NCBI RefSeq assembly: GCF_044197065.1
Contig: NZ_JBIQOI010000002.1
Location: 1 to 64,000 of the forward strand
DNA: 64,000 bases
Direction: 5' to 3'
DNA from: Kluyvera ascorbata_C
Lineage (GTDB): Bacteria > Pseudomonadota > Gammaproteobacteria > Enterobacterales > Enterobacteriaceae
In this document: in pieces, positions 35,017 through 43,585 of the stretch
How the letters are laid out: each line of letters begins with the position of its first letter
Numbering within the stretch: position 1 is the first letter of the stretch
The notes under the pieces: model-generated
What the model was told of the DNA's origin: nothing
The model's database searches: none
What the model saw: the letters and a program-made list of their open reading frames with translations, nothing else
Position numbers and translations under genes: made by a program

Positions 35017-36264
35017 TTATTTCTCCCAGCGCGTATTCCGTTCCCACAGACGGTTGACGTTGATGTCATTAAGCTGCCGTGAAGTGCCGATATTCGCCTT
35101 ATACGGCCTTGCGGTAGTCGCCGCGGCCCCCCACGGCGACAGCGCGTCGTAGCCGCTATCGATGGTGCTATCTACAATCAAAACCTGACCGTTCGCCGTT
35201 TTACCCGGCAGATAGCCCGTCTTGCCGGCCCCCTGGTCCCACGCGCGGCCGAGCTTCGCTTTGAAGGTGCCTTTGTATCCGTCATCGGTAGTAAAGCGGC
35301 TGTTGGTCACCAGAAAACCGTACGGGTTATCCGGCAGCGTATTGGGCGCGAGCACGTATGCTTCCGGTGAGCGACGGCTGGAGACGGTGTGAAAATGCAC
35401 GCGGTCAAAAACCACATTGGCGCGGCCAAACACGTAATCCACATCGCCCTCGACGTAGCTATCCTGCATCAATACCCGGTATATCCTATCAGTCAGCGCC
35501 TCATTGTGGCGATCGCTGACATTGAGATACAGCGTATCCTGACGCCCCAGCAGCCGGACGCGCTGAAGCTGTATACGGTCGCCGTCGGTGCGCAACGCCA
35601 CGCCCTGATGGGTACCGCCGTCCACCGTATCCAGCAGGCTGTTGGCGATAGTCAGATTATAGAGCTGGAAATCATGGCTTTGCGCCCAGAACACGGCGGC
35701 ACAGTTGGTGCCAATCAGCGCGCTGGTTTTTCCGGCGCACAGTGCGTACTGATAGTAAGCCGGTGACCCCGGCGGGTAGCGTTCTGCGTTGACGGTTTTG
35801 CGGTAGGTGGCTGGGCTAAACTGTGAGTCCAGCGCGAATTCGATTCTCACGTCCTGCGGCTGTTTGCCGGTGCCAAAAAGGGTTATTGGCGGCGCATTGT
35901 CAGGAATATAGACCGTTCCGGTGTAAACACCGGGGTCAATACGGATATACAGGCGTTCGCTTCCGCGATGCTGAGCAATGGCAGCATCAATCGCTTGCTG
36001 AATATCCTGATAGGGAGCCCCGGAGGGGGCGACGCGCCAGGGGGTATTGTTGTCGGGAACGATGGGTTTGGGTTGCCAGGCTCCCTGCAAATCATGAACC
36101 GGCCCCCCATGGGCGAAGTAATTCTCTGCGGTATAGGCGGCGGATTCCTGCGCCGTCAACAGCGGTCTGCTTACCGTACCGGTTGACGAAGCAGCGACGC
36201 AGCCCTGCAGCACCAGAGGCATACAGAGCAACGTCGACATTCCAGGGTAACGTAATCTTGTCAT
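35017..36264 (-). CDS. Pectinesterase-family outer-membrane lipoprotein (PemB/YbhC-like)
   Basis: A 415-residue protein. The signal ends in lipobox LVLQGC, with mature VAAS after Cys22. The beta-helix fold keeps the catalytic elements of carbohydrate esterase family 8: Gln in LLGRQDTLYLNVS, the two Asp in YVEGDVDYVFG, and Arg in LGRAWDQG. It should remove methyl groups from pectin or oligogalacturonides at the outer membrane. The Dickeya PemB lipoprotein is the functional precedent; E. coli YbhC is a relative with weak activity. It fits uxaB and the aromatic acid genes nearby. Confidence 0.88.
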   Translation of the reverse strand: MTRLRYPGMSTLLCMPLVLQGCVAASSTGTVSRPLLTAQESAAYTAENYFAHGGPVHDLQGAWQPKPIVPDNNTPWRVAPSGAPYQDIQQAIDAAIAQHRGSERLYIRIDPGVYTGTVYIPDNAPPITLFGTGKQPQDVRIEFALDSQFSPATYRKTVNAERYPPGSPAYYQYALCAGKTSALIGTNCAAVFWAQSHDFQLYNLTIANSLLDTVDGGTHQGVALRTDGDRIQLQRVRLLGRQDTLYLNVSDRHNEALTDRIYRVLMQDSYVEGDVDYVFGRANVVFDRVHFHTVSSRRSPEAYVLAPNTLPDNPYGFLVTNSRFTTDDGYKGTFKAKLGRAWDQGAGKTGYLPGKTANGQVLIVDSTIDSGYDALSPWGAAATTARPYKANIGTSRQLNDINVNRLWERNTRWEK

Positions 36265-36341
36265 CGGTTCTCCATTAACAACGTTAAATAGAAAAGAGGA
36301 CCGATAGTAATGGAACTACGTTTTATTTTTCAGGCTGAGGA

Positions 36342-36731
36342 TCACGAATTCTCAGCATCAATTTCATCAAACACTTGCTGAGCGAGGTGCATCGTTGCAT
36401 TTGCCGCAGGTAAACCGCAGTACAGCGCCGAATGCATAATCAGCTCTTTCAGTTCGTCGCGGGTTACACCGTTATTAAACGACGCGCGCAGATGCATTTT
36501 GAGTTCCGCTTCGCGGTTCAGCGCAATCAGCATGGCGATGGTTATCATGCTGCGGGTGTGGTGACTCAGGCCCGGACGGGTCCAGGTCTCCCCCCAGGCG
36601 TAGCGCGTGATAAAGTCCTGAAACTCTTCGTTCAGCGGGGAAAGTTTCGCCACCGTCCGGTCAACATGGGCATCGCCAAGTACCTTTCGGCGAACCGCCA
36701 TACCCTGCTGATAGCGTTGGTTATCCGCCAT
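36342..36731 (-). CDS. pcaC: 4-carboxymuconolactone decarboxylase
   Basis: Converts gamma-carboxymuconolactone to 3-oxoadipate enol-lactone. 129 residues from ATG 36731 (MADNQRYQQG), with GGAGGA upstream; the longer frame would run into pcaD. It has the CMD/AhpD-like core TRPGLSHHTRSMITIAMLIALNR in two blocks and HLRASFNNGVTRDELKELIMH. It overlaps the pcaD stop by 11 bp. Last gene of the operon. Confidence 0.94.
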   Translation of the reverse strand: MADNQRYQQGMAVRRKVLGDAHVDRTVAKLSPLNEEFQDFITRYAWGETWTRPGLSHHTRSMITIAMLIALNREAELKMHLRASFNNGVTRDELKELIMHSALYCGLPAANATMHLAQQVFDEIDAENS

Positions 36732-37485
36732 GATTCCTCCGTAGAAAAGCCACCAGCGCGGCATTAAATTCGTCGCTGGCTTCAATATTTGATAAATGTG
36801 AGGCCGGGAGACAGACCTGGAACGCGTCGTCAATCTGCTGATGCAGAAAATCGGCGTCGTCCACGGTGGTAACCGGATCATATTCCCCGGCGATAATCAG
36901 CATCGGCACATGAATAGCCGCCACCTCGGCACGCAGGTCTGCTGCGGCAAGCGCATCGCAGCATTCGGCGTAGCCTTCTGCTTGCGACTCAGCCAACTGA
37001 TGACACAGTTGCTCAACCACCGCGGGCTGATGCTCACGAAAAGCATGGGTAAACCAGCGATCCGCAGAGCCAGCGGCAACCACGCCCATGCCTTCGCTGC
37101 GCACGGTACGTGCTCGCGATAGCCAGCCCGCCTGCTCGCCAATTTTGGCCGCAGTGTTAGCCACAACAACCGCCTCGAAACGTTCCGGCGCGAAGCGTGC
37201 CAGCCACAGTCCGGTCAGGCCACCCATTGAAATACCGCAGAAACTGGCGCGCTCGATATTCAGATGATCGAGCAGCGTAATCACGTCCTCGCCAAGCTGT
37301 GACAACGTCACTTTTCCGCGTTTCGTCGTTTGACCATGACCGTGCGTGTCGTAGCGCAGCACGCGGAAGTGTTCGGTCAGCGCGGGCATTTGCGCGTCCC
37401 ACATCGTGAGCGTGGTGCCCAGTGAGTTTGATAATACCAGTACCGGTGCCTTTTCCGGTCCGTCGAGGCGATAATGGATATTCAT
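36721..37485 (-). CDS. pcaD: 3-oxoadipate enol-lactonase
   Basis: An alpha/beta hydrolase of 254 residues that hydrolyses 3-oxoadipate enol-lactone to 3-oxoadipate. The nucleophile elbow is GISMGGLTGLWLA, the catalytic Asp lies in IIAGEYDPVTTV and the His in LPASHLSNIEASDEF. It overlaps pcaB by four bases and pcaC by 11. An exact matS site lies inside it. Confidence 0.94.
   Translation of the reverse strand: MNIHYRLDGPEKAPVLVLSNSLGTTLTMWDAQMPALTEHFRVLRYDTHGHGQTTKRGKVTLSQLGEDVITLLDHLNIERASFCGISMGGLTGLWLARFAPERFEAVVVANTAAKIGEQAGWLSRARTVRSEGMGVVAAGSADRWFTHAFREHQPAVVEQLCHQLAESQAEGYAECCDALAAADLRAEVAAIHVPMLIIAGEYDPVTTVDDADFLHQQIDDAFQVCLPASHLSNIEASDEFNAALVAFLRRNHGG
37299..37311. promoter_or_regulatory. 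matS site inside pcaD
   Basis: GTGACAACGTCAC, exact match to the consensus and identical to the site at 15339. It is the third matS in 22 kb. Confidence 0.86.
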
Positions 37486-38828
37486 GTCCCTAACTCCTGA
37501 AAGCGCGCCAATACCTGGCGCACAAAGTGGTCCGCGCTACCGACAGCGTTTGCCGGTTCCAGCAGCTGCGTAAGTTGCTCTGAAGAAAGATGCTGGCTCA
37601 CCAGCGAGTCATTTTCCAGTAGCGGTCGTAACGGACAATCAAGCGCGATTGCCCGATGGCAAATTTTTTCAATCAGATGGTGGGCATCGGCTTTACCGAT
37701 ATGGGCCGCCAGTGCCTGAGTGACGGATTCGGCCATGATCAGGCCATGAGTGATATCGAGGTTATCGCGCATCTTTTGCGTATTAACCTGCATCCCTGAA
37801 AGCAAATATTCACTGTTTTCGAGCACGCCGCCCGCCAGCATCACCAGCTGCGGGAGCGTTTCCCATTCGGCCTGCCAGCCACCGAGCGCCCGTTCGTGCT
37901 GTTGGATCTGACTCGCATACAGCGTCGCCATCAACCCAGGCGTACGGGCGACCGCCGCCAGGATAGCGGCACAGCTAACCGGGTTACGCTTATGCGGCAT
38001 CGCGGACGAACCGCCGCGCCCTTGCGCAATAGGTTCACTCACTTCAGCGACTTCCGTTTGCATCATTAACGCGAAATCATTGGCAAATTTGCCAAGGGTC
38101 GCGCAAAGGCCGGCGTACCAGCTTGCGAGCTCAATAATACGGTCGCGCTGGCTATGCCAGGGGGTGTCGGGGAGCGCGAGGTTCAGTTCATCGGCCAGCG
38201 CTTGCGCGACCTGCGGCCCTTTGTCTTTTAGCGAAGCAAGCGTACCCGCCGCACCGCCAAATTGCACAACCAGGACGCGAGGACGCAGTTGCTGGAGTCG
38301 TTCGTGCCAGCGCAGTAATGCATCCAGCGTGCCCGCCAGTTTCAAGCCGTAGGTGATAGGCAGCGCATGCTGCATCCAGGTTCGGCCCGCCATCAGCGTA
38401 TGTTGATAACGCGCCACCTGCTCGGCCAGCACCTGCATAAGGCGCTGAAGCCGGGAGTCCGTCTGTTGTAACGCCAGCTGAAGCTGAAGCATCAGGCCGG
38501 TATCAATAGCATCCTGGCTGGTTGCCCCCCAGTGTACGTAGCGGGCCGCCTCCGGCGCGCTCGTTTTCACTACCTGAGTCAGCTGCTTGACCAGAGGAAT
38601 CGCCAGATTGCCGGCATTTGCCGCTGCCGTGGCGAGAGACGGGAAGTCGAGCCGTTGCGCCTGACAGGCCGCTACGATAGGCTCAACCGCCTCGTGGGGA
38701 ATGATCCCGCAGCGAGCCTGCGCTTTTGCCAGCGAGCTTTCAAAATCCAGCATCCCCTGAACGAGCTGCTCATCGCTGAAAACAGCCGTTAGTGCATCCG
38801 TGCGCAATAGCGGGGTTAACAAACTCAT
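37482..38828 (-). CDS. pcaB: 3-carboxy-cis,cis-muconate cycloisomerase
   Basis: Fumarase/aspartase superfamily enzyme of 448 residues that lactonises 3-carboxymuconate. The superfamily signature is GGSSAMPHKRNPVSC, with RYVHWGATSQDAIDTG earlier and AGRTWMQHALPITYG. It lies between pcaF and pcaD in the order pcaIJFBDC, with a four-base overlap with pcaD. Confidence 0.95.
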   Translation of the reverse strand: MSLLTPLLRTDALTAVFSDEQLVQGMLDFESSLAKAQARCGIIPHEAVEPIVAACQAQRLDFPSLATAAANAGNLAIPLVKQLTQVVKTSAPEAARYVHWGATSQDAIDTGLMLQLQLALQQTDSRLQRLMQVLAEQVARYQHTLMAGRTWMQHALPITYGLKLAGTLDALLRWHERLQQLRPRVLVVQFGGAAGTLASLKDKGPQVAQALADELNLALPDTPWHSQRDRIIELASWYAGLCATLGKFANDFALMMQTEVAEVSEPIAQGRGGSSAMPHKRNPVSCAAILAAVARTPGLMATLYASQIQQHERALGGWQAEWETLPQLVMLAGGVLENSEYLLSGMQVNTQKMRDNLDITHGLIMAESVTQALAAHIGKADAHHLIEKICHRAIALDCPLRPLLENDSLVSQHLSSEQLTQLLEPANAVGSADHFVRQVLARFQELGT

Positions 38829-38837
38829 TCCTGCTCC

Positions 38838-40043
38838 TTATACGCGTTCAATAATCAGCGCGATCCCCTGGCCTACACCAATACACATGGTGCACAGCGC
38901 ATAGCGCCCACCGGTGCGGCGCAACTGGTAGGCCGCGGTCATCGCCAGGCGTCCACCTGACGCGCCGAGCGGATGGCCCAACGCAATCGCCCCACCGTTT
39001 GGATTAACATGCGCCGCATCATCCGGCAACCCTAAATCACGCAGGACTGCCAGCGCCTGTGCAGCAAAGGCTTCGTTCAGCTCGATAACATCCATTTGCG
39101 ACAGCGTTAAGCCCGTTTGCGCCAGCACTTTGCGGACGGCAGGAGCCGGGCCAAAGCCCATAATCCGCGGCGCAACCCCCGCGGTGGCAATGCCAACAAC
39201 CCGGGCCAGCGGCTGCAAATCATTTTGCGCCATTGCTTGTTCACTGGCTAATAATAACGCACAGGCACCATCATTTACCCCAGAAGCATTGCCTGCCGTG
39301 ACGGTTGCGTCTGGACGCACAACACCCTTCAATTTTGCCAGCGACTCCAAAGAGGTGCTGCGCGGATGTTCATCCTGAGTAAAGAGAAGCGGCTCGCCTT
39401 TGCGCTGCGGGATCTGGACCGAAATCAGCTCATCATTAAACGCCCCGCTCGCCTGCGCCAACGCGGTTCTCTGCTGGCTCCGCAGCGCAAAAGCGTCCTG
39501 ATCGGCACGCGCAATAGCAAAATCGGTTGCGACGTTTTCCGCCGTCTCCGGCATCGAGTCCACGCCATAGCGTGCTTTCATCTGCGCGTTAATAAAGCGC
39601 CAGCCGATCGTGGTGTCTTCCATCTTCATCGTACGGCTAAACGCGCTTTCCGCTTTGCCCATCACAAACGGCGCACGGGACATGCTTTCCACCCCGCCTG
39701 CAATCATCAACTGTGTTTCACCGCTTTTAATCGCGCGAGCCGCCACGCCAATCGCATCAAGACTCGAACCACAAAGGCGGTTGATGGTGGTTCCCGGCAC
39801 CGTCTCTGGCAGCCCGGCCAGCAGCAGCGCCATACGTGCGACGTTGCGGTTATCTTCACCCGCCTGGTTGGCGCAGCCAAAAATCACATCATCAATCAGC
39901 GCCGGATCAAGCCCGGGATGACGCTCCATCAGCGCTTTCAGCGGCAGCGCAGCCAAATCGTCAGCGCGAACGCCTGAAAGAGTACCACCAAAACGACCGA
40001 ACGGAGTGCGGACCGCGTCGCAGATAAATGCCTGATTCATCAT
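38838..40043 (-). CDS. pcaF: 3-oxoadipyl-CoA thiolase
   Basis: Cleaves 3-oxoadipyl-CoA to succinyl-CoA and acetyl-CoA. 401 residues; thiolase landmarks are the acyl-accepting Cys in NRLCGSSLDAI (about 90), GGVESMSRAPFVMGK, the His of GGAIALGHPLGASG and the second Cys in ALCTMCIGVGQG. It lies nine bases downstream of the pcaB start side and six from pcaJ, in one operon. Confidence 0.95.
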   Translation of the reverse strand: MMNQAFICDAVRTPFGRFGGTLSGVRADDLAALPLKALMERHPGLDPALIDDVIFGCANQAGEDNRNVARMALLLAGLPETVPGTTINRLCGSSLDAIGVAARAIKSGETQLMIAGGVESMSRAPFVMGKAESAFSRTMKMEDTTIGWRFINAQMKARYGVDSMPETAENVATDFAIARADQDAFALRSQQRTALAQASGAFNDELISVQIPQRKGEPLLFTQDEHPRSTSLESLAKLKGVVRPDATVTAGNASGVNDGACALLLASEQAMAQNDLQPLARVVGIATAGVAPRIMGFGPAPAVRKVLAQTGLTLSQMDVIELNEAFAAQALAVLRDLGLPDDAAHVNPNGGAIALGHPLGASGGRLAMTAAYQLRRTGGRYALCTMCIGVGQGIALIIERV

Positions 40044-40049
40044 TGTTCC

Positions 40050-40709
40050 TTAAGCGATTTCCGCTACGGCGTTGTAAGAGAGCGTGACCGGTGTGATGCG
40101 CTGCAGTTCTTCAAAGGAGAGGCCGTTGAATATCTCGCGTACCACCGGGCCGCTTGGGGTAATGTCGATAACGGCCAGGTCGGTATAGATGCGGCTAACG
40201 CAGCCCACGCCGGTCAGCGGGTAGGTACAGTGTTCAACCAGCTTGCACTCCCCGTCACGCGTGAGGTGGTCCATCATGACGAAGACCTGACGCGCGCCGA
40301 CGGCTAAGTCCATCGCCCCGCCAACAGCCGGAATCGCATCTGGAGCGCCGGTGCTCCAGTTGGCGAGGTCGCCCTGCGCCGAAACCTGGTAGGCTCCCAA
40401 TACGCAGATATCCAGGTGCCCGCCGCGCATCATGGCGAAGGAGTCGCCGTGGTGGAAATAGCAGCCGCCCTGCAATAAGGTGACGTATTCTTTACCCGCG
40501 TTAATCAATTCCGGGTCTTCTTCCCCGGGAGCCGGTTTTGGCCCCATGCCCAGCAGCCCGTTTTCGCTGTGCAGGAACACTTCTTTATCCGTCGGCAGAT
40601 AGTTGGCAATTCGCGTCGGCAGACCAATGCCTAAATTAACGTAAGCCCCTTCCGGAATATCCTGCGCCACGCGCTTTGCCATATCGTCACGAGAGAGTTT
40701 TTGCATCAT
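40050..40709 (-). CDS. pcaJ: 3-oxoadipate CoA-transferase subunit B
   Basis: A 219-residue beta subunit of the succinyl-CoA:3-oxoadipate transferase. The catalytic Glu is in VFLHSENGLLGMG, preceded by AYVNLGIGLPTRIANYL. It pairs with PcaI, encoded seven bases upstream. Family-typical length. Confidence 0.95.
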   Translation of the reverse strand: MMQKLSRDDMAKRVAQDIPEGAYVNLGIGLPTRIANYLPTDKEVFLHSENGLLGMGPKPAPGEEDPELINAGKEYVTLLQGGCYFHHGDSFAMMRGGHLDICVLGAYQVSAQGDLANWSTGAPDAIPAVGGAMDLAVGARQVFVMMDHLTRDGECKLVEHCTYPLTGVGCVSRIYTDLAVIDITPSGPVVREIFNGLSFEELQRITPVTLSYNAVAEIA

Positions 40710-40716
40710 CGGCTCC

Positions 40717-41406
40717 TTAAGCGCGCAGTGCCTGGAGGTTGAGGTTTTCCAGCGAGAAAATGCGCTGAACGAAAATGCCTGGCGTCACGACGTTCTCTGG
40801 GTCGAGGTCGCCCAGCGCCACCAGATTGGTGACTTCGGCAATCGTCGTTTTTGCCGCGGTGGCCATGATAGGACCGAAGTTACGCGCCGCCTTGCGGTAC
40901 ACCAAGTTGCCCCAGCGGTCGCCCTGATGGGCTTTAATCAGCGCAAAATCGGCTTTAATTGGATATTCGAGTACATAGTGACGACCGTCGATTTCCCGCG
41001 ACTCTTTACCCTCCGCCAGCGGCGTGCCGTAACCCGTTGGGGTAAAGATGGCCCCAAGCCCGGCCCCTGCGGCCTGGATACGCGCCGCCAGGTTGCCCTG
41101 CGGTACCAGCTCGAGCTCCACTTTTCCCCGGCGATAGAGGTCATCAAAAATCTGCGAATCGACCTGGCGTGGGAATGAACAAATCATTTTGCGTACCCGG
41201 CCCGCTTTCAGCAGCGCGGCAAGACCAATTTCACCGTTCCCCGCGTTGTTATTAATGATGGTCAGGTCGCGCGCTCCCTGCTCAATCAGCGCATCAATCA
41301 GTTGGGTCGGCTGTCCGGCAGGCCCGAAGCCGCCAATCATTATCGTCGCCCCATCGTTGATACCCGCGACGGCATCGGTCAGCGTCGGCACACTTTTATC
41401 GATCAT
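40717..41406 (-). CDS. pcaI: 3-oxoadipate CoA-transferase subunit A
   Basis: A 229-residue alpha subunit. ATG 41406 (MIDKSVPTLTDAV) has AAGGAG at eight-base spacing; a longer frame to 41523 would cross the operator region. It has GATIMIGGFGPAGQPTQLID and NNNAGNGEIGLAALL, typical of class I CoA-transferases. First gene of pcaIJFBDC and divergent from pcaR. Confidence 0.95.
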   Translation of the reverse strand: MIDKSVPTLTDAVAGINDGATIMIGGFGPAGQPTQLIDALIEQGARDLTIINNNAGNGEIGLAALLKAGRVRKMICSFPRQVDSQIFDDLYRRGKVELELVPQGNLAARIQAAGAGLGAIFTPTGYGTPLAEGKESREIDGRHYVLEYPIKADFALIKAHQGDRWGNLVYRKAARNFGPIMATAAKTTIAEVTNLVALGDLDPENVVTPGIFVQRIFSLENLNLQALRA

Positions 41407-41422
41407 CAGGTTGCTCCTTGAT

Positions 41423-41437
41423 GTGCGACTATCGCAC
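41423..41437. promoter_or_regulatory. PcaR-type operator next to pcaI
   Basis: GTGCGACTATCGCAC is a perfect palindrome (GTGCGA-CTA-TCGCAC) of the same form as the 15-base boxes at 41488-41521 and similar to the published Pseudomonas PcaR box as I recall it (GTTCGATAATCGCAC). It lies 17 bp upstream of pcaI. Confidence 0.65.
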
Positions 41438-41487
41438 TTATATTCGTTGTTCGCACAAAATGTGACCCGCTTAACGATGCCGGTCAA

Positions 41488-41521
41488 GGGCGATAATCGA
41501 AATATGGTGCGATAATCGAAC
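41488..41521. promoter_or_regulatory. Tandem PcaR-type operator boxes
   Basis: Two 15-base boxes, GGGCGATAATCGAAA and GTGCGATAATCGAAC, share GCGATAATCGAA at 19-base spacing. The second is the reverse complement of a PcaR-like box with one change. They lie 52 bp upstream of pcaR and 80-115 bp upstream of pcaI, suited to autoregulation and operon activation. Confidence 0.7.
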
Positions 41522-41573
41522 ATCGTGTATGTTTAGCTGAAGAATGTGATCGATGGCATAAACGGAGAGAGAA

Positions 41574-42380
41574 ATGGAGAAACATCCAGATGATATTTTG
41601 ACGGGCGATAGCGATCCGTTTAAAGGTGACCCGAATTTTATGGCGTCGCTGGCGCGAGGGCTGGATGTGATCCAGGCCTTCACGCCACAGCGTCGTGTGC
41701 TGTCGATTTCACAAATCAGCCAAAAAACGGGTATTCCGCGCGCGGCGGTGCGTCGCTGTCTATATACGCTGGGCAAGCTCGGGTTTGTTTACGCGGAAGA
41801 TGGAAAAAATTTTCAACTGCGCCCGCGGATTTTATCCCTTGGGCACGCCTGGCTTGCCTCAACGCCGCTGGCGCGTTCAGCGCAGCCGGTGCTGAAACAC
41901 CTGAGCGATATGCTGAATGAATCCTGCTCAATTGCCACACTCGACGGCGACGATATTCTCTACATCGCTCGAGCATCCAGTTCACGCATTATGACTATCG
42001 ATCTCGATATTGGCAGCCGTCTGCCCGCGTGGTCAACCTCGATGGGACGCGTGCTGTTAAGCCACCAGCCGGAAGAGAAGCTGAATGATATGCTGGCGCG
42101 CATTACCATGATTCGCTATACCCCGCAGACCATCTCCTCCGTTGCCAAATTGCGAACCGAGCTGAAAACGATTCGTCAGCAGGGGTACGCGTTAAACGAT
42201 CAGGAGCTGGAAATGGGGCTGCGTTCGCTGGCGGTGCCGCTGTTTAACCCACAGGGACACGTGGAAGCGGCATTAAATGTGGGCGTTCATGCGGGACAGG
42301 TTTCGGCCGCCGAGCTGTTAGAGCGGGTGTTACCGGAGCTACATAAAGCAGCGACTGAACTGAGTTTGTTGCTGCGTTAG
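41574..42380 (+). CDS. pcaR: IclR-family regulator of the pca operon
   Basis: A 268-residue IclR regulator of the PcaR/PcaU/PobR group, which activate aromatic-acid genes in response to 3-oxoadipate or protocatechuate. The N-terminal winged HTH (SISQISQKTGIPRAAVRRCLYTL) is followed by the IclR effector domain (LPAWSTSMGRVLLSH, GYALNDQELEMGLRSLAVPL). It is divergent from pcaI across a 167-bp region with three matching operator-like boxes. Confidence 0.92.
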   Translation: MEKHPDDILTGDSDPFKGDPNFMASLARGLDVIQAFTPQRRVLSISQISQKTGIPRAAVRRCLYTLGKLGFVYAEDGKNFQLRPRILSLGHAWLASTPLARSAQPVLKHLSDMLNESCSIATLDGDDILYIARASSSRIMTIDLDIGSRLPAWSTSMGRVLLSHQPEEKLNDMLARITMIRYTPQTISSVAKLRTELKTIRQQGYALNDQELEMGLRSLAVPLFNPQGHVEAALNVGVHAGQVSAAELLERVLPELHKAATELSLLLR

Positions 42381-42389
42381 CGCGGTGGC

Positions 42390-42423
42390 GCCGGATGACG
42401 TTTCGCTTATCCGGCCTACAAAG
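42390..42423. repeat. REP element between pcaR and smrA
   Basis: GCCGGAT, a 12-base centre, ATCCGGC and CTAC: a standard enterobacterial REP unit between convergent genes. Such units protect mRNA 3' ends and bind gyrase or IHF in some forms. Confidence 0.75.
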
Positions 42424-42430
42424 AGATTAT

Positions 42431-42994
42431 TCAGCGGCTACGTTTGGCGTGTCGCTCCCAGTTTTCTTGCTTCGCGGCGTCCGATTTCCGCAGCGCAACG
42501 TAGCACGCCCCGCTGCCGCCATGGTGCGGTAGCGCGCAGCAGAATGCCTGTACTTCGTCGAATTCGCTCAACCAGCGGGCCAGATAGCTGCGAATGATAT
42601 TGCCGTGGGAACCGTCCTCTTTGCCTTTACCGTGAATAATCAGCACGTTGCGTAGATTCTCTTTCTGCGCCTGGCGGATAAAGGCAAACAGGCTCTGACG
42701 ACAAGCTTCAACCGGCTGATGCAGCAGATTCAGGCTGGCCTGCTGGTTATATTTCCCAAGACGAAGTTTATCCAGCACGCCGTTCTGTAACCCTTCACGC
42801 TTAAATTCAAGCGGCGTGGCAAGCGGGACTATCTCGAGAAAGCCGGTGGTGAGAAAGTTATCCAGTTGCAGCGTGTCTAACTCCTGCCGGGTACGAGCGT
42901 TACGAACGGGCTGCCAGTGTACATCGTGGCATTGCTTAAGCGGCTGGACATCCTCCATGGCGTCAAGAAACAGCGATTTGTCATCAAGATTCAT
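42431..42994 (-). CDS. smrA: Smr-domain endonuclease SmrA (YdaL)
   Basis: A 187-residue protein with a C-terminal Smr domain, orthologous to E. coli SmrA, which has DNA/RNA nicking activity. The domain core is LNLLHQPVEACRQ, then NVLIIHGKGKEDGSHGN with the catalytic HGKG, and ALPHHGGSGACYVALR. GGGGAGCTCTC precedes the ATG. Confidence 0.94.
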   Translation of the reverse strand: MNLDDKSLFLDAMEDVQPLKQCHDVHWQPVRNARTRQELDTLQLDNFLTTGFLEIVPLATPLEFKREGLQNGVLDKLRLGKYNQQASLNLLHQPVEACRQSLFAFIRQAQKENLRNVLIIHGKGKEDGSHGNIIRSYLARWLSEFDEVQAFCCALPHHGGSGACYVALRKSDAAKQENWERHAKRSR

Positions 42995-43247
42995 GAGAGC
43001 TCCCCTTCGTTACGTCTGGCGCATACTATAGCCGTGTCGCCGGATTGGCTCAATGCGTTGTCATCCGGTTGCGTAATTCCTCATCACTCTAATATTTTCA
43101 TTCGCAACTCATTATTTATTTGTATAAATTAATTCATGCTTAAATATCGTATATTGAGAATTAATATTAAAAGCGCATTTCAAATACGTGAAATAAATCA
43201 CCAAGAATTATCTGGAAAATTAACGTGAACCCGTTATAAATAGTAAT

Positions 43248-43339
43248 ACCCGCTGTTCGGAGCAAAAGTGGGAACAAGTATGGACACAATTGTGTGGTTG
43301 CTGCGGGGTCTGGCGATGTCGACAGGCCCCGATTTTTAT
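43248..43339 (+). ncRNA. mcaS: McaS small regulatory RNA
   Basis: Recognised from the near-identical terminator: GTCTGGCGATGTCGACAGGC in a GGGGTCTG/CAGGCCCC stem followed by GATTTTTATT. E. coli McaS has GAGTCTGGCGGATGTCGACAGACTC in the same place. A TATAAA -10 (43235-43240) sets the start near A43248, and a 5' stem CCCGCT/AGTGGG with an exposed GGAG loop matches the McaS layout. The location beside smrA is also as in E. coli. McaS base-pairs with csgD, flhD and pgaA mRNAs and sequesters CsrA through GGA motifs. Only the ends are conserved; the middle has diverged. Confidence 0.85.
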
Positions 43340-43484
43340 TACAGGGGATGCTCCCGCCCTTCATTACCCCGCTATTCAATAGCTTACTTATAGTCCGTTA
43401 TACATTATTTTATATTCCCCTCCATCCACAAAATTTAATTTTTATATCCCCTTAATTCACACAATCAAGATTGGTTATATAAAT

Positions 43485-43501
43485 CCATGTATTTTACATG
43501 G
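43485..43501. promoter_or_regulatory. Palindrome in the AT-rich leader of ogt
   Basis: CCATGTA-TTT-TACATGG, perfect 7-bp arms, about 85 bp upstream of the ogt start. The region 43340-43585 is strongly AT-rich (several TATA stretches) and has no other gene. It could be an operator or an intrinsic curved promoter element. Confidence 0.4.
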
Positions 43502-43585
43502 TTATACGTTTGGGGTATAGAGCATCGTCGTATACACATGGTATGGTGGAGTATAGGAATAATTCATTTAAATGAGAGCGTACGT

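Noticed and set aside
39366..39977. 203-codon plus-strand frame opposite pcaF
   Set aside because: Antisense shadow of the thiolase; no start signal or motif.
43040..43076. Possible REP unit between smrA and mcaS
   Set aside because: CGCCGGAT and ATCCGG are present but the centre is long and the CTAC end is missing; too degenerate to call.
43167..43379. 70-codon minus-strand frame across the smrA-ogt gap
   Set aside because: It lies across the McaS small RNA and its terminator; composition and lack of ribosome-binding site argue against coding.
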